A stretch of 64,000 nucleotides of DNA. Origin: Ephydatia muelleri. Taxonomy: Eukaryota > Porifera > Demospongiae > Spongillida > Spongillidae. Under the pieces are notes generated by a model. That model was not told where the DNA came from, did not search any database, and saw nothing but the letters and a program-made list of their open reading frames with translations. The stretch is taken from assembly GCA_013339895.1 (NCBI GenBank), contig JABACO010000008.1, positions 9,225,758-9,289,757 of the forward strand, given 5' to 3'. Made by a program: the position numbers and the translations under genes. This document shows, piece after piece, positions 39,132 through 64,000 of this stretch (the stretch's first letter is position 1; each line of letters starts with the position of its first letter).

Positions 39132-42100
39132 GAGATAGCCAAGATTCTTGCCCACCCAAGGTTCTACTCCTTTCTCCATGTGCCAGTTCAGTGTGGGTCA
39201 GATGCAGTCCTCAAGGACATGAAGAGGGATTATGTTGTCACTGACTTCAAGCACGTTGTGGACTACCTCAGAAAACAGTGAGTGATGAGCCTTCGATAGC
39301 TTACCTTATACCTTAAACCACCCCATCCTGAATGATGGCCACCTGATGCCTCTACCTGTTTGATGGTGGTCACCTTTACTCTTAATACTTTGCTTGTTTG
39401 ATGGTCACATTTAACCTTGCTTGTTTGATGGTCACATTTACTCTTAATACCTTGCTTGTTTAATTGTCACCTTTACTCTTAATACCTTGCTTGGTTGATG
39501 GTCACATTTACTCTTAATACCTTGCTTGGTTGATGGTCACATTTACTCTTAATACCTTGCTTGTTTAATTGTCACCTTTACTCTTAATACCTTGCTTGTT
39601 TGATGGTCACATGTACTCTTAATACCTTGCTTGTTTGATGGTCACATGTACTCTTAATACCTTGCTTGGTTGATGGTCACCTTTACTCTTAATACCTTTG
39701 CTTGTTTGATGGTCACATTTACTCTTAATACCTTGCTTGGTTGATGGTCACCTTTACTCTTAATACCTTTGCTTGTTTGATGGTCACATTTACTCTTAAT
39801 ACCTTTGCTTGTTTGATGTTCACCTTTACTCTTAATACCTTTGCTTGTTTGATGTTCACCTTACTCCAACATATCAACCTTTTTGACGGTCACCTTACTC
39901 CTAACACATTTGCCTGTTTGATGATCACCTTTACCCCTAACACCACAGCCTTGTTTGATGATCACCTTTACCCCTAACACCTCAGCCTCATCGTATTGCC
40001 ATTGTTATCAATGCAGAAAATTGCTTTTTGATTGGTTGATTATGTCGTAATGGTTTGTTTTCAAATACATGTGATGTCTTAGTGTCTGTGTAATGTCTTC
40101 TGTCCCCAAACTGCTAAGTCCTGTGTAGGTGTGCCCATTCAGTTTGTTGTCCACTCTCGTTAGCTTTGAATTCAATAGTTTCTTTAACAACTGAACAAGC
40201 TGACATCTGGATACAGACACACACATGCCTCCAATTGTCTACTAAGCAGCTAATACAAGCCAACCATGCCTGTCCCTTGCCATTCCTGATCATTGGATAC
40301 TGTTGGATACTGTTGGATACTGTTGGATACTATTGGATATATTGTGTGCATACCTTGAAGGTATCAGTACATAGAACACCAAAGGAGGAGGGAGAAGGTG
40401 CATCAATTAGAGATTGGCACTTCGCCCCTATTATGACTATTTGTAAAAATATAATAATGTTAATAATAAACCAGTGGGGGAAATATTGGGTAGTCACTAC
40501 TTTGTGGTGATATGGCAGCTGCTCGTGGTTTCAGTTTGTATTCGTACTTCAAAGCATAGTCTGGGGATGGAGGGCTGAGGTTTGTGTACAATAGCCTGGT
40601 ATGTGTGGGGTTGGAGGAAAGATGGTTGAGGTTCATGGAGATGTATAGTGCTGGAGAAGGGCACTATGGAGTGCTCTAATTGGCACAATTCCCAACAACA
40701 TAATGTTGATCTTACCCTGAGCATGTAACCCTCCATCATATAGTTCCATTTGTATGTGTAAAGTAGACATAGCGAAATTGAAGGGTTAGAGGTTAGTGAT
40801 ACTTCACACTGATCTCCAGGCCCTCCCACTCTCACCTCCCTCACATGTGAATTGCTCGTACACGCATACATTGATTCACCAAGATGCAACACATTGTGGG
40901 CACAGGCCCTGATGCAACACATTGTGGGCACAGGCCCTGATGCAACACATTGTGGGCACAGGCCCTGATGCTTACGATGTGGCAAACAGACGTGGAGGTT
41001 ATTGGTTATAGTCTCAGTGAGGCTTCCCTCTGCCTGCTCTGTTCTCCATCTTCTTCTGAATGTTTTATTTACAAGCTTTTGATATTTCAAGTCTTTGACC
41101 TACATATGGTTGGAGCTTCCCTCTGTCTGATCAGGCTTCCTTGACGCTCTGTTCTCCATCTTCTGAATGTTTTATTTACAAACTCCAATGTCATGCCAGT
41201 GACACAAGTGTGTGGAATCAGCAAATCATGTCTATTCCCTTTGAAGTCCATCATATGCCAATGGATGTTGGTGACCGTCTGGAACATGCCTCTCACCATC
41301 TGGTACATTAACAAACTACTCTAATTGAAGCCATCTGGATGACTTCACCAAAATAAAATTCGATAAATGTCCTTGGCACCGTAACTCAGGATGGTATCAG
41401 AACTGAATACCCCTGTGTTGTTATCTTGTTATGAGGTGTGTTGTCATCTTGTTATGAGGTGTGTTGTTATCTTGTTATGAGGTGTGTTGTCAAATCATTA
41501 GTTCCAAAGAATGTTGCGAAATGTTAAAAGCTACAGTGAATACGATTCAATAGCCTTTCTTACTAATGCGCCACTGTGAAGAGTGAGAGAGACAATGCCA
41601 CTCAGAGCATTACTTAGGGAAACATTGTACTTTAGATTTGGTGGTGAAGTATTTGTATTTTTAGTGAAACCCCCCCCCCCCCCCCACCCGCACCCCTAGA
41701 AGAAGTTTGTTTTTCAATTATAAAGCACAATTCACACTTCTTTCTTCTACGCACCACTGCTGCTCCTGTGTCTGTGTGTGTCTATGTGTGTCTGTGTGTG
41801 TCTATGTGTGTCTGTGTGTGTCTGTTTGTGTCTATGTGTGTCTGTGTGTGTCTATGTGTGTCTGTGTGTGTCTGTGTGTGTCTGTGTGTGTCTATGTGTG
41901 TCTGTGTGTGTCTATGTGTGTCTGTTTGTGTCTATGTGTGCCTGTGTGTGTCTATGTGTGTCTATGTGTGTCTGTGTGTGTCTGTGTGTGTCTGTTTGTG
42001 TCTATGTGTGTCTGTGTGTGTCTATGTGTGTCTGTTTGTGTCTATGTGTGTCTGTGTGTGTCTGTGTGTCTATGTGTGTCTGTGTGTGTCTGTGTGTCTG

Positions 42101-42746
42101 TGTGTCTGCCTATGTGTGTCTGTGTGTGTCTGTGTGTGTCTGTGTGTGTGTGTGTTTATATAAATACTGGCCAATCTTCATGTGCCAAACTCCTTCAGGA
42201 ACAAGGATGAGGTGATGTGTGATGTTATTGCAAAATGCAGCAGCTGACTAGCGTTAAAAGAATGCTGCACACACATGCTTGCCATGTTCCAATACACATG
42301 GCATTACCTTATTTGGATAAATGGGGGAATAGTTGACAGCAAGTTGAAACAATGGTATCGCAGGCTTTAAGGGTGAAGGGATGTTGTCATGGGAATATGC
42401 ATTGGGCATATTCCACACATGTGCATGTAAGTTGTGGTGTGTGCACCCATGTGTGCATGTGTGTATGTATGTGTATGTATGTGTGTGTATGTGTGTGTGT
42501 TTTGTCAAATATGTCAGTTGGGATTGTGGATGCCACTTCCCACTTGATGTGTGCAAAATAGTGTTACCAGAAGCTGATCAAAAGCAAGGGTATGATGGTT
42601 GGAGAAGGAATGCAGCTGTGATTTCACCTACAGCATGGACACACACTCACCAGTGCTTTCGTTATTAAATTCATTAGTGTGCCAGGAGTTACCATAGCTA
42701 CTGACATCATCTGTGGATTTCCAACTGAAACAGAAGAGGTAAACAA

Positions 42747-42795
<49 letters not shown>

Positions 42796-43660
42796 CCATC
42801 ATGGTGTTATCATATGTGTGGTGGTCATGGTGATTATTGACTATAGGACTTTGAAGGGAGTCTGGACTTGGTGAGAGAATACCACTTCCCTAGTCTGTTC
42901 ATCAACCAGTTCTACCCACGTCCTGGAACCCCTGCTGCCCACATGAGGAACAGAGTGCCAACGCAAGTGGTAAGAAGAAACACTCATCCCTACCCCTTCT
43001 ACCCCCCCCCCCCCCCCTCCCCTCCTTTTCAGTCTTGGAGGTGGGGCTAAGCTGGGGAAGAGGCTCTCATGATTAGGGTCACTATTGCATTTAACCACAC
43101 AAAGGTCAAGGAGAGAAGCAGACGCATGTCTCAACTGTTCCAGTCCTACCATCCCTACGACCATAAGGTTGGGGAGACTCAGCGTGTACTCATCACTGAG
43201 AGATCTCATGATGGAGTGCACCTGGTTGGCCACAACAAGTTCTACGACCAGGTATGACCAGTCTTGCACCAGTATGGCACGTGACATTCCATCCCATCCA
43301 ACGTCTCGCATTTATTTATTTATCCAGGTGCTGGTACCAGAGGAGGATGGACTGATGGGTCGAATTGTCGAGGTTAAGATAACGGCGACTGGCAAGCATT
43401 ATCTCGTTGGAGAGAGGCTCAGGCACTCTGCGGTTGGCCTGACGACGCGCCCCAGGCCGGCGCCAAAAGGTGCCGTAAGCGGGAGCGTGCGTTGCGGCCC
43501 TGTGACCGAATGTGGAGCAGCCCATGGTGGTAGACAAGGGGATACGCAGACAGTAAAGAAGAGACGCACGGTTTTGACGACGGATGCGCTTATTGTGTTC
43601 GTTGCGCTCAGCGTGGGGTGTATGGGCATCTGGTTGCGGTATAATTACGGTTCATTTTAA
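39132..43660 (+). CDS. CDKAL1: CDKAL1 tRNA methylthiotransferase, C-terminal half
   Basis: Radical-SAM enzyme that converts t6A37 to ms2t6A37 in tRNA-Lys(UUU); in animals it is tail-anchored in the ER. Visible exons: 39132-39277, 42678-42738, 42847-42969, 43105-43251, 43328-43660; phases agree, 269 residues plus stop. Seen directly: [66 protein letters not shown], the start of a TRAM domain ([13 protein letters not shown]...[12 protein letters not shown]), and a C-terminal hydrophobic anchor ([17 protein letters not shown]). The Fe-S cysteines of the N-terminal MTTase and radical-SAM domains are not in the window, most likely because of the gap. The anchor separates it from CDK5RAP1. The first visible intron is 3.4 kb and repeat-filled. 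The stop is only 35 bp before the MED18 ATG. Confidence 0.93.
39345..39995. repeat. 35-bp minisatellite, CDKAL1 intron
   Basis: About 18 copies of a ~35-bp unit with 'ttgatggtcacatttactct' and 'taataccttgcttg', decaying to the right. Confidence 0.95.
40880..40975. repeat. 28-bp tandem repeat, CDKAL1 intron
   Basis: Three to four copies of a 28-bp unit 'gatgcaacacattgtgggca' plus 'caggccct'. Just downstream, a ~60-bp stretch at ~41020-41080 ('ctgttctccatcttc') is partly duplicated at ~41140-41185. Confidence 0.9.
41765..42155. repeat. (TGTGTSTR)n microsatellite, CDKAL1 intron
   Basis: About 390 bp of 8-mers tgtgtcta/tgtgtctg/tgtttgtg. Confidence 0.95.
42749..42795. repeat. Poly-C run upstream of CDKAL1 exon
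   Basis: More than 40 C, broken once near the end, in the short intron before the exon starting 42847. A second C-run at ~43000-43020 precedes the next exon. Confidence 0.95.
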
Positions 43661-43695
43661 AAAAACTTTCCGCGCGAATGACGTAATCGTTGCAA

Positions 43696-44975
43696 ATGGC
43701 GGGAGGTCAGAGACCCACCGCTCAGCTGTACGAACACCTGTTGTTCGGAAGCGTCACAGAAGCCAACTTGCAAGCCCTGCTGCACAGATTGAGGGGATTG
43801 TGCGATGGAGCGACGGAAGGGGGTATTGAGTTCTGCGATCGAGAGATCACCTATAAAATTGGTCCGTATATCACGCGTAAACCGCTGACCGGGGCACGAT
43901 GTATACACTTCCCGCGCTTTGAATTTCTTAGAGGCAACTGGTGTTGGCGCTTCCAAAGTTCGTGTTCGCCAGTCCCTTGATGTACCAGACGCCCCATGGT
44001 CTGTGTGAAGTTATTTTCTTTCTCGTCCTTGCATGAAACGGTAAATTTGTTAGGTACCTGATCTACAGCGGTCAGGTGGAGCCGGGAGACAGCCACAAGT
44101 TGACTGCTGTGAGAACGTGTGTTCATACAGCCTGCTCTCACACATTGATGGAGATATTGAAGGAACTCCGTTTTGAGTTAGCTTTGTCGCATGCAACACA
44201 ATTCACACACGTGAGCAATATACTTGTGTATGGTATTCCAGACCCACAGCTGAGGTGATACTAAAAGGTTTCCTGTTCAAAAAGGGAGTAATGAAGATTG
44301 CTGTCTTCAAACTTTTTCAGGTACATATATGCATGGTGGTGGTGGTTTGTGTGTGAGGGGGGGTGTTTACATGTCTGCTTGTAGTGCCCTTCTATGTGTG
44401 TTGAAAATTAGAATAGACTAATACATAATGTAATCTCATTCTGAATTTGGAGGCAGAGAGTGTGCTCGTAGTTATTGTGTTATTATTTTCTTCAAGTGGA
44501 AATTCGATTAATGAGGTTGCTAAGTGAAGAAGCTATTGACCTAGTGGCTTCTGTTGCACCAAGCTTCTCATATCACTATCTAATGGTTAATTAACAAGTT
44601 AGGATGTTTGAAGATCAAGGGAATTGCACTTTGCTGGGCTCTGTTTATACTATCTCATGTCTTGGGGACTAACAGCATTGTGTATGTTTGTGTATGTGTT
44701 TGTGTATACATGTGTTCATGTGTGTTCAGGTGTGTATACATGTGTTCATGTGCATTCAGGTGTATGTACGTGCCCGCATGTGGTACATTAGGTCTGTGAG
44801 CATAATGTTTCCTCTACCGGCTACCCAGTCAGTAACAGGCGACCTCGATCCGTCTCAACCTCTCTCCGCACTGCACCTTGTGGAACTATCAGCAGTCACT
44901 CCATCGGGTCAGGACACCATCGAGTCTGAGATGAAAGCGTTTGCTGACCATCTCAAGCCGTATCCTTGCTGCTAA
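43696..44975 (+). CDS. MED18: Mediator complex subunit 18
   Basis: Head-module subunit of the Mediator co-activator, paired with MED20 in known structures. Exons: 43696-43861, 43932-43998, 44054-44176, 44242-44320, 44829-44975; all phases agree, 193 residues (human ~208). Seen directly: EHLLFGSV...LLHRLRGLCD, VRVRQSLDVPDAPW joined to YLIYSGQ, LFKKGVMKIAVFKLF, and LHLVELSAVTPSGQDTIESEM followed by FADHLKP. Each aligns in order with human MED18. An upstream in-frame TTG at 43690 is not a start; the ATG is 43696. The C-terminus is taken as YPCC-stop; a donor-like 'gccgtatcc' just before it leaves room for an alternative last exon. Confidence 0.93.
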
Positions 44976-45212
44976 CATCTAAAAATAGTGTTCTTTAACC
45001 TCCTCCTACCTCCCCCCCCCCCCCCCCCCCCCCAATGTTTCTCCAGTCTAAGCCGAGCTACGTTCTTGACCACACAAAACAGTATCGTTAATATGGAAAA
45101 ACCGGACGGTGTTGCGTGATGACGTCGTATTTGATTATTATAAGTTTAAATTGCGTAGCCTATATATCATCGCGCTGTGCGAATCGTTGCAAGGAAGGGA
45201 GAGAAAAATAAA
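44976..45212. other. Short intergenic region MED18-dystrobrevin-like
   Basis: A poly-C run at ~45012-45033 and the presumed promoter of the next gene; no coding content. Confidence 0.5.
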
Positions 45213-46483
45213 ATGAACACGCTACTAGGAGAAGTCGGTAAGTTGTGGCGCGAGGACTTCTCTGTGTACATACCATCGCTCTATAATTTCGCGTCTGGTT
45301 CTGAAACAGCCATGTTGAACGATGTGCTATACGCACGGTACAGAATCGCGCTCAAATTCAGAAAGCTGCAAAAATCGTTACTGTGTAAGTGTTAGGTGCA
45401 AAAGCTCGTGGTTCAGATGGTGTTCAGCGTTTGTCCAAACGACTACGTCAGATTCTAGCAATGTGTTTTGTTCCCAACCCGTGCAGTAGAACATCATGAG
45501 ATAGGCGAAATGCAAGAGGCTCTCCTTTCAACCGGGATCCAGAGTATGTCGAGACAGTCAGAGGTTGTTCAGGACCAGCTGCGCTCCTGCATCTCGGAGC
45601 TGTACTCGGCTCTGCGCTTGCTCAGACCGTCTCTCCCCGTCAGCCAGCTCAAAGAAGCTGAGGAGTGCTGCACGACTTGGATATCAATGGTGTTTAGATG
45701 GTAGGTCGAGCGCACTGCCTCGTTTTCTTTTTGCGTGTACTGCTAACTCGACGCGCTCATTTTTTCAATAGCAGCCCGGGCTGCAGGATCGAAGCAGGCA
45801 CGCTGAAGATATTGCTGGCGCTGTTTTGCGGCCTGAAATTGGCGGACAAAGCTAAATGTGAGTCGAAGTTGTTTGAATAGTCTCTTCATTATTATTTTTT
45901 TGGCCAATCACCTGAGGCTTTGAACTGTCCACTCACAGATATATTCAGTGTCCTTACCAATGCCAACGGAGGCGTTGACATTGATGGAATTGGCTACTTT
46001 TGCTCGGCCACTCAACTGGTAATTCTGTGCGCGCTTTACGTTTGCTATACAACGCTACCATTTCAACGTTGTCATATCCCATTGTAGCTCGCGTCGTGTC
46101 ACCAAGAGCAGCTTTACCTCAAGTTCGACACGTTGGCGGACCTATTCCGAGACTGCCTTCTGTTTGTACGGCTGGCCGACGACATACGCGACGAAGAATA
46201 CGAAGGGGGTATCCGGAGACCATGGCTCTCGGCTTTCGAGTTCACCAAGCTCATGACGTCGACGCCAGAGCCGAGGTTTCTAGATTGGATGTCGCTGTGG
46301 TTCAAGCTGGCTGTATGCGAGAAAGGTAAAGCCATTTCCTACTGTCACCAGCTGTAAGGTGTCACCCTTCTTTTCTTAATACAGCTGTGCACCCAGTTCG
46401 CTGTGCTGTGTGCTCCCAAAAGCCAATCACATCCATGAGGTTAGTAGTGATGACAATGCCTGTGTTGTATCCCATTACATCCC

Positions 46484-46540
<57 letters not shown>

Positions 46541-46696
46541 ACACACACACACACACACATACACACACAGGTATCAGTGCACAGAATGCCACAACTTTCA
46601 TATGTGTCAGGTGAGCATCACCATACACACACACACACGTGCACACACACACGTGCACACACACACGCACACGTGCACACACACACACCACACACA

Positions 46697-46748
<52 letters not shown>

Positions 46749-48696
46749 CATACACCACATGGAAAAGGACAAAGGTCAATTCAACTGCCCTGCCAGACGT
46801 TAAAAATATTCATACATTCTCGTTGAATTGCATTAGTGCTTGTGTGTGTGTGTGTGTCTGTGCATTGTGTGTGTATCTGTATGTGTGTGTGTCTCTGTGC
46901 ATTGTGTGTGTATCTGTATGTGTGTGTGTGTCTCTGTGCATTGTGTGTGTATCTGTATGTGTGTGTGTGTCCATATGTGTGTCTGTGTGTGTATCACACA
47001 ACTATTATTGTCACAAGTTGTCATGGCTACAGTTGGGTTAGCATACCTCCATCTTAGATGTGCTACCTCAAGGGACGTGTCACAGGGAAGCACACCCAGA
47101 CACATTCCATCATGGAATTCCAGTCCTACAACAGCTCCCAGAAGGGTTGGCACAAGCTGTTCTCCTCCTCATCCTCAAAGGGCGGACAAGACTGTTCTCT
47201 CATGGCTGATCCGCAGGAACCGTTCCTTCACACGCCAAAGTTCTCGTTTGCGACTGTGAGGTAAGATACTGACACATGTCCTCTCCCCATGAAGAGTGAT
47301 GTTGCATGTTGAGATTGGTGTCCTCTTGTCTCCTCCAGGAATGATGAAGCTGACTCTGGGATGCCCGAACAGTAAGCACACCCAATGTGGCCTCTGACTT
47401 TCTCAGGATGTGGGCAGGATACTGTGATAGTTGACCAGCTGGGGGGGGGGGGCTCAAATTGTACTACATGTATTCACCCAATGGTTGAGGGGAAGGAAGG
47501 GTGTGTGTGCACTGATTAGTTAGATCAACAGATCAACAGACTTCCATTTTAAAATCAATTGTCTGTTGTTTGTGCAGTTGGAAGATGGGGTGGCGAGGAA
47601 TGATGTAATGATGATGTCATGTGTTGCTACTTGTAATGTGGGGAATGCATAACACAAAACTGTGTCTGTTACCTCCAGAGCCAAGAGCTACCATCCGACC
47701 ATGGTGCGCATTGGGGGAGGTGCTGAGCGCTCGGAGAATGGGAAGCATTCAGATACAGTTGCCAACAAGAGACCCACACCAGTGGTGAATGGTAACAGGA
47801 TACCTGTCCCTGAGCCCACCCTCGGCCCTAGGAAGCTGTCCAGCTCTCTTGATTCCCTTTTGAAGACTGAAGAAAATAAGGTAAGGAAAAGTATCCCTTC
47901 CCTTCCCTCTCTGCCCTCCTCTCTCTCCTCCCCTTTGCCCCTTCCTTCATCCCTCCCTCCTCCCCTCTGCCCCTTCCTTCATCCCTCCCTCCTCCCCTCT
48001 GCCCCTTCCTTCATCCCTCCCTCCTACCCTCTGCCCCTTCCTTCATCCCTCTGCCCCTTCCTTCATCCCTCCCTCCTACCCTCTGCCCCTTCCTTCATCC
48101 CTCTGCCCCTTCCTTCATCCCTCCCTCCTCCCCTCTGCCCCTTCCTTCATCCCTCCCTCCTACCCTCTGCCCCTTCCTTCATCACTTTATCTCTCCCTCC
48201 TCCCCATGAAACCTCTTAGTTTATCCCTGGCCAATTTCTGTCTCTTCCCCATCTCCTTCCTTCCCGCCTAGCCTCCTCCACACACAGGCAAGTCCATTCA
48301 GGTCCCACAAGTGGTGATCATACAAGACACCAGTATACCTGAAAGACGTGCCTCTGTGCCACACAGCACTTGTGTACCGAACAGCATTGTGACAAAGCGT
48401 GACCACAACAAGCCACTATCAGAGGTCAACAAGTAAGCTTTTAATTGTTGTTGCATGTTTGCGGAGGCCTGTACTTCAACCCTGTGGATTCCCTTGTAGA
48501 AGGATTAGTCTGGAGGTGGATCAGCTGCTCAACGAGCTATCAGAGTCAACCCAAGATCTGTCGTCAACCTTACCTGCGCCCCGTCCTGCAAAGAACATGT
48601 TTGGGGGAAGCCTGCAGCACCTGAAGTTTGAGAACAAACCAACAGTAGTGACCCATGTACCCGTCAAGTCTGGAAATCTCGATGACCTCGAATTGC

Positions 48697-48752
<56 letters not shown>

Positions 48753-49247
48753 GGGGAGAAGAGTGCTTGACCATAAAAGGGCATTTTAACTTTGAAGTAG
48801 GTCACAAAGTTGCTACTAATGTTTACTTTGTATACACATAACAATGCTTCATCATGTGGCAACAGAAAACACACACACACAACACACGCACACACACACG
48901 CACACACACACACACACACTTCAATAAAACTAGCCACAATGAAAAAATATCTTGAGGTGGTGTGTTACCTAGTGGCCTTCAGACACCTATTCCCACGGTA
49001 TTTTATGTTTCACTTTCAGCTTCACTTGATGCAAGCTGGATTCAAGCAGCTGGCCAATGGTGGGCGTGCCACTTACAACAAGTCAACGCCAACGAACCTG
49101 GACGAGATCACCAAGGTGTCTGCTTCGTTGCCTGCTCAGCCTTCAAAACTTTCCTCCAGCAATGACTCACTGGAACATTTCTCACCTCACCAGTTGGCTG
49201 TTGATGACCTTTTAGTAGCTGGGGCTCGGATTTCAGTTGCCTGGTAG
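45213..49247 (+). CDS. Dystrobrevin/dystrotelin-family protein with ZZ finger
   Basis: Relative of the dystrophin cysteine-rich region, in animals part of membrane-cytoskeleton complexes. Exons: 45213-45384, 45487-45700, 45772-45857, 45939-46018, 46088-46325, 46385-46439, 46569-46608, 47058-47260, 47339-47371, 47679-47880, 48272-48432, 48500-48698, 49020-49247; phases agree, 636 residues. Seen directly: ARYRIALKFRKLQKSL, the start of the first EF-hand-like domain (dystrophin has AYRTAMKLRRLQKAL); LADKAKYIFSVL, second EF-hand region; FLDWMSLW; and a ZZ zinc finger C-x2-C...C-x2-C...C-x2-C...H.QTH within HPVRCAVCSQKP...HSIMEF. After it comes a ~300-residue low-complexity tail with one short helical stretch (LEVDQLLNELSESTQDL), with no spectrin repeats and no WW domain. 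The size and the weak coiled coil fit dystrotelin best; dystrobrevin is the alternative. The upstream in-frame GTG at 45177 is not a start. Confidence 0.82.
46483..46747. repeat. (CA)n microsatellites around ZZ-finger exon
   Basis: CA repeats at 46489-46568, running directly into the acceptor (acacacag), and at 46625-46747. The 40-bp exon 46569-46608 is an island between them. A TG/TGTATCTG repeat follows at ~46838-47000 in the same intron. Confidence 0.95.
47890..48215. repeat. Pyrimidine minisatellite, dystrobrevin-like intron
   Basis: Units such as 'ccttccttcatccctc' with 'tgcccc' repeat between the donor at 47881 and the acceptor at 48271. Pyrimidine-rich on the sense strand. Confidence 0.95.
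48699..48752. repeat. (GT)n starting at a 5' splice site
   Basis: The donor after exon 12 (ttgcag|gtgtgt) is the first unit of a ~25-unit GT repeat. A CA repeat at ~48868-48920 lies in the same intron. Confidence 0.95.
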
Positions 49248-49698
49248 AATTCGCTTTTGCTACTCTTTTAGCTAATAACAGCCAGTGAATACATTTCATG
49301 ATAAACAATACAATCACTATTTACTTGCAATTGAAGTTCCACCATTAAAATGTAACGTAACATGTGTTATATAGTGTGATGAAAAGAGAAAGAGCTTGAT
49401 TTTCGATAAACAATCATTTCAAAACACACACAAAAAAAAGAATTTAAGTTAGTTCTTACACACATTTCCACTCCCACTGAGTTTTTCTGCAAGTGAGCCA
49501 AATTGGATTAAATAGAAAAGTCCACGTGATCAACGGGTTTGGTGGTGTCGTCGTCCGGAGATGACGATATATATATAAATACGACACAGCAAAAATTGGG
49601 TGCAAAAGTGATTCGGAAATGTTTAACGCAGAATTGTGGGAATGTGAGGGGGAGGGGGGGGGGAAGATGAACTGAGAGATTACACGTCTGTGTTCTGT
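49248..49698. other. 3' intergenic between convergent genes
   Basis: AT-rich stretch with a G-run at ~49650-49663; 3' UTRs of the dystrobrevin-like and Mi-2 genes are expected. 'aataaa'-like motifs are not conclusive. Confidence 0.5.
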
Positions 49699-63858
<14,160 letters not shown>

Positions 63859-64000
63859 CTATTGGCACGCACAGACACACACACACACACATAATAACAA
63901 CAGCTTTTTCTATAGAGGGAAATAAATACAAAATGCAATGTTTTTGCCGTAACAAACTGAAGATATAACCCGCATACTCTTTTTATGGACTACCTCAGAA
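63859..64000. other. Upstream intron of Mi-2 at window edge
   Basis: Contains the acceptor (gccaatag) of the CHDNT exon and a short CA run. No in-frame ATG or first exon is visible, so the Mi-2 start lies beyond 64000. Confidence 0.5.

Noticed and set aside
37769-39142. Frames of more than 400 codons across the N gap
   Set aside because: Almost all unknown residues; produced by reading through 1,000 N.
40497-41090. 197-codon minus-strand frame in the CDKAL1 intron
   Set aside because: Spans a 28-bp tandem repeat and has no recognisable domain or splice context.
45177-45212. Upstream start for the dystrobrevin-like gene
   Set aside because: The frame opens with GTG, not ATG; the first in-frame ATG is 45213.

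Overview
The window is eukaryotic and almost certainly from an animal: protein-coding genes are split by many short GT–AG introns, and homologues of mitofusin, Mediator, Mi-2/CHD, dystrobrevin-type and SRCR receptor proteins sit side by side. Several things suggest an early-branching animal such as a demosponge: multi-SRCR membrane receptors, compact genes, abundant CA/TG and CT microsatellites, and mobile-element proteins of kinds I associate with sponges and cnidarians. No species can be named from the sequence alone.

Layout, left to right: the 5' half of a mitofusin gene (minus, 2504-4881) with its distal exons not visible; a repeat-rich stretch with inverted-repeat elements and a decayed Helitron-like fragment (4.9-8.3 kb); cytidine deaminase (plus); NAA38 (minus) head to head with CYB5D1 (plus); two tandem nine-SRCR receptor genes (minus, 11.3-15.4 and 19.7-23.7 kb); a 7 kb graveyard of retrotransposon C-terminal pieces and minisatellites; an oxysterol-binding-protein-related gene (plus, 30.9-35.4 kb); a TLDc-domain gene (minus, 36.0-37.4 kb, 5' end not visible); a 1,000-N assembly gap; the 3' half of CDKAL1 (plus); MED18 (plus); a dystrobrevin/dystrotelin-type gene (plus, 45.2-49.2 kb); and a 36-exon Mi-2/CHD3/4/5 gene (minus, 49.7-63.9 kb) whose start lies beyond the right edge.

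The genes are mostly unrelated housekeeping functions: mitochondrial fusion, pyrimidine salvage, N-terminal acetylation, sterol transfer, tRNA thiomethylation, Mediator, chromatin remodelling. The exception is the SRCR pair. There a ~3.54 kb block of ten exons and their internal introns is ~98.7% identical between the copies by eye count. The identity stops within about 8 nt of the splice sites that join the block to the signal-peptide exon and the transmembrane exon, and those two exons and the introns next to them show no visible similarity.

A second pattern runs across genes. Long sense-strand pyrimidine tracts (minisatellites or C-runs) sit just upstream of 3' splice sites, sense-strand G/purine tracts tend to sit near 5' splice sites, and TG/CA microsatellites begin or end inside splice signals. 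All exon coordinates were derived by eye from reading frame, splice consensus and remembered family sequences; no alignment was run.
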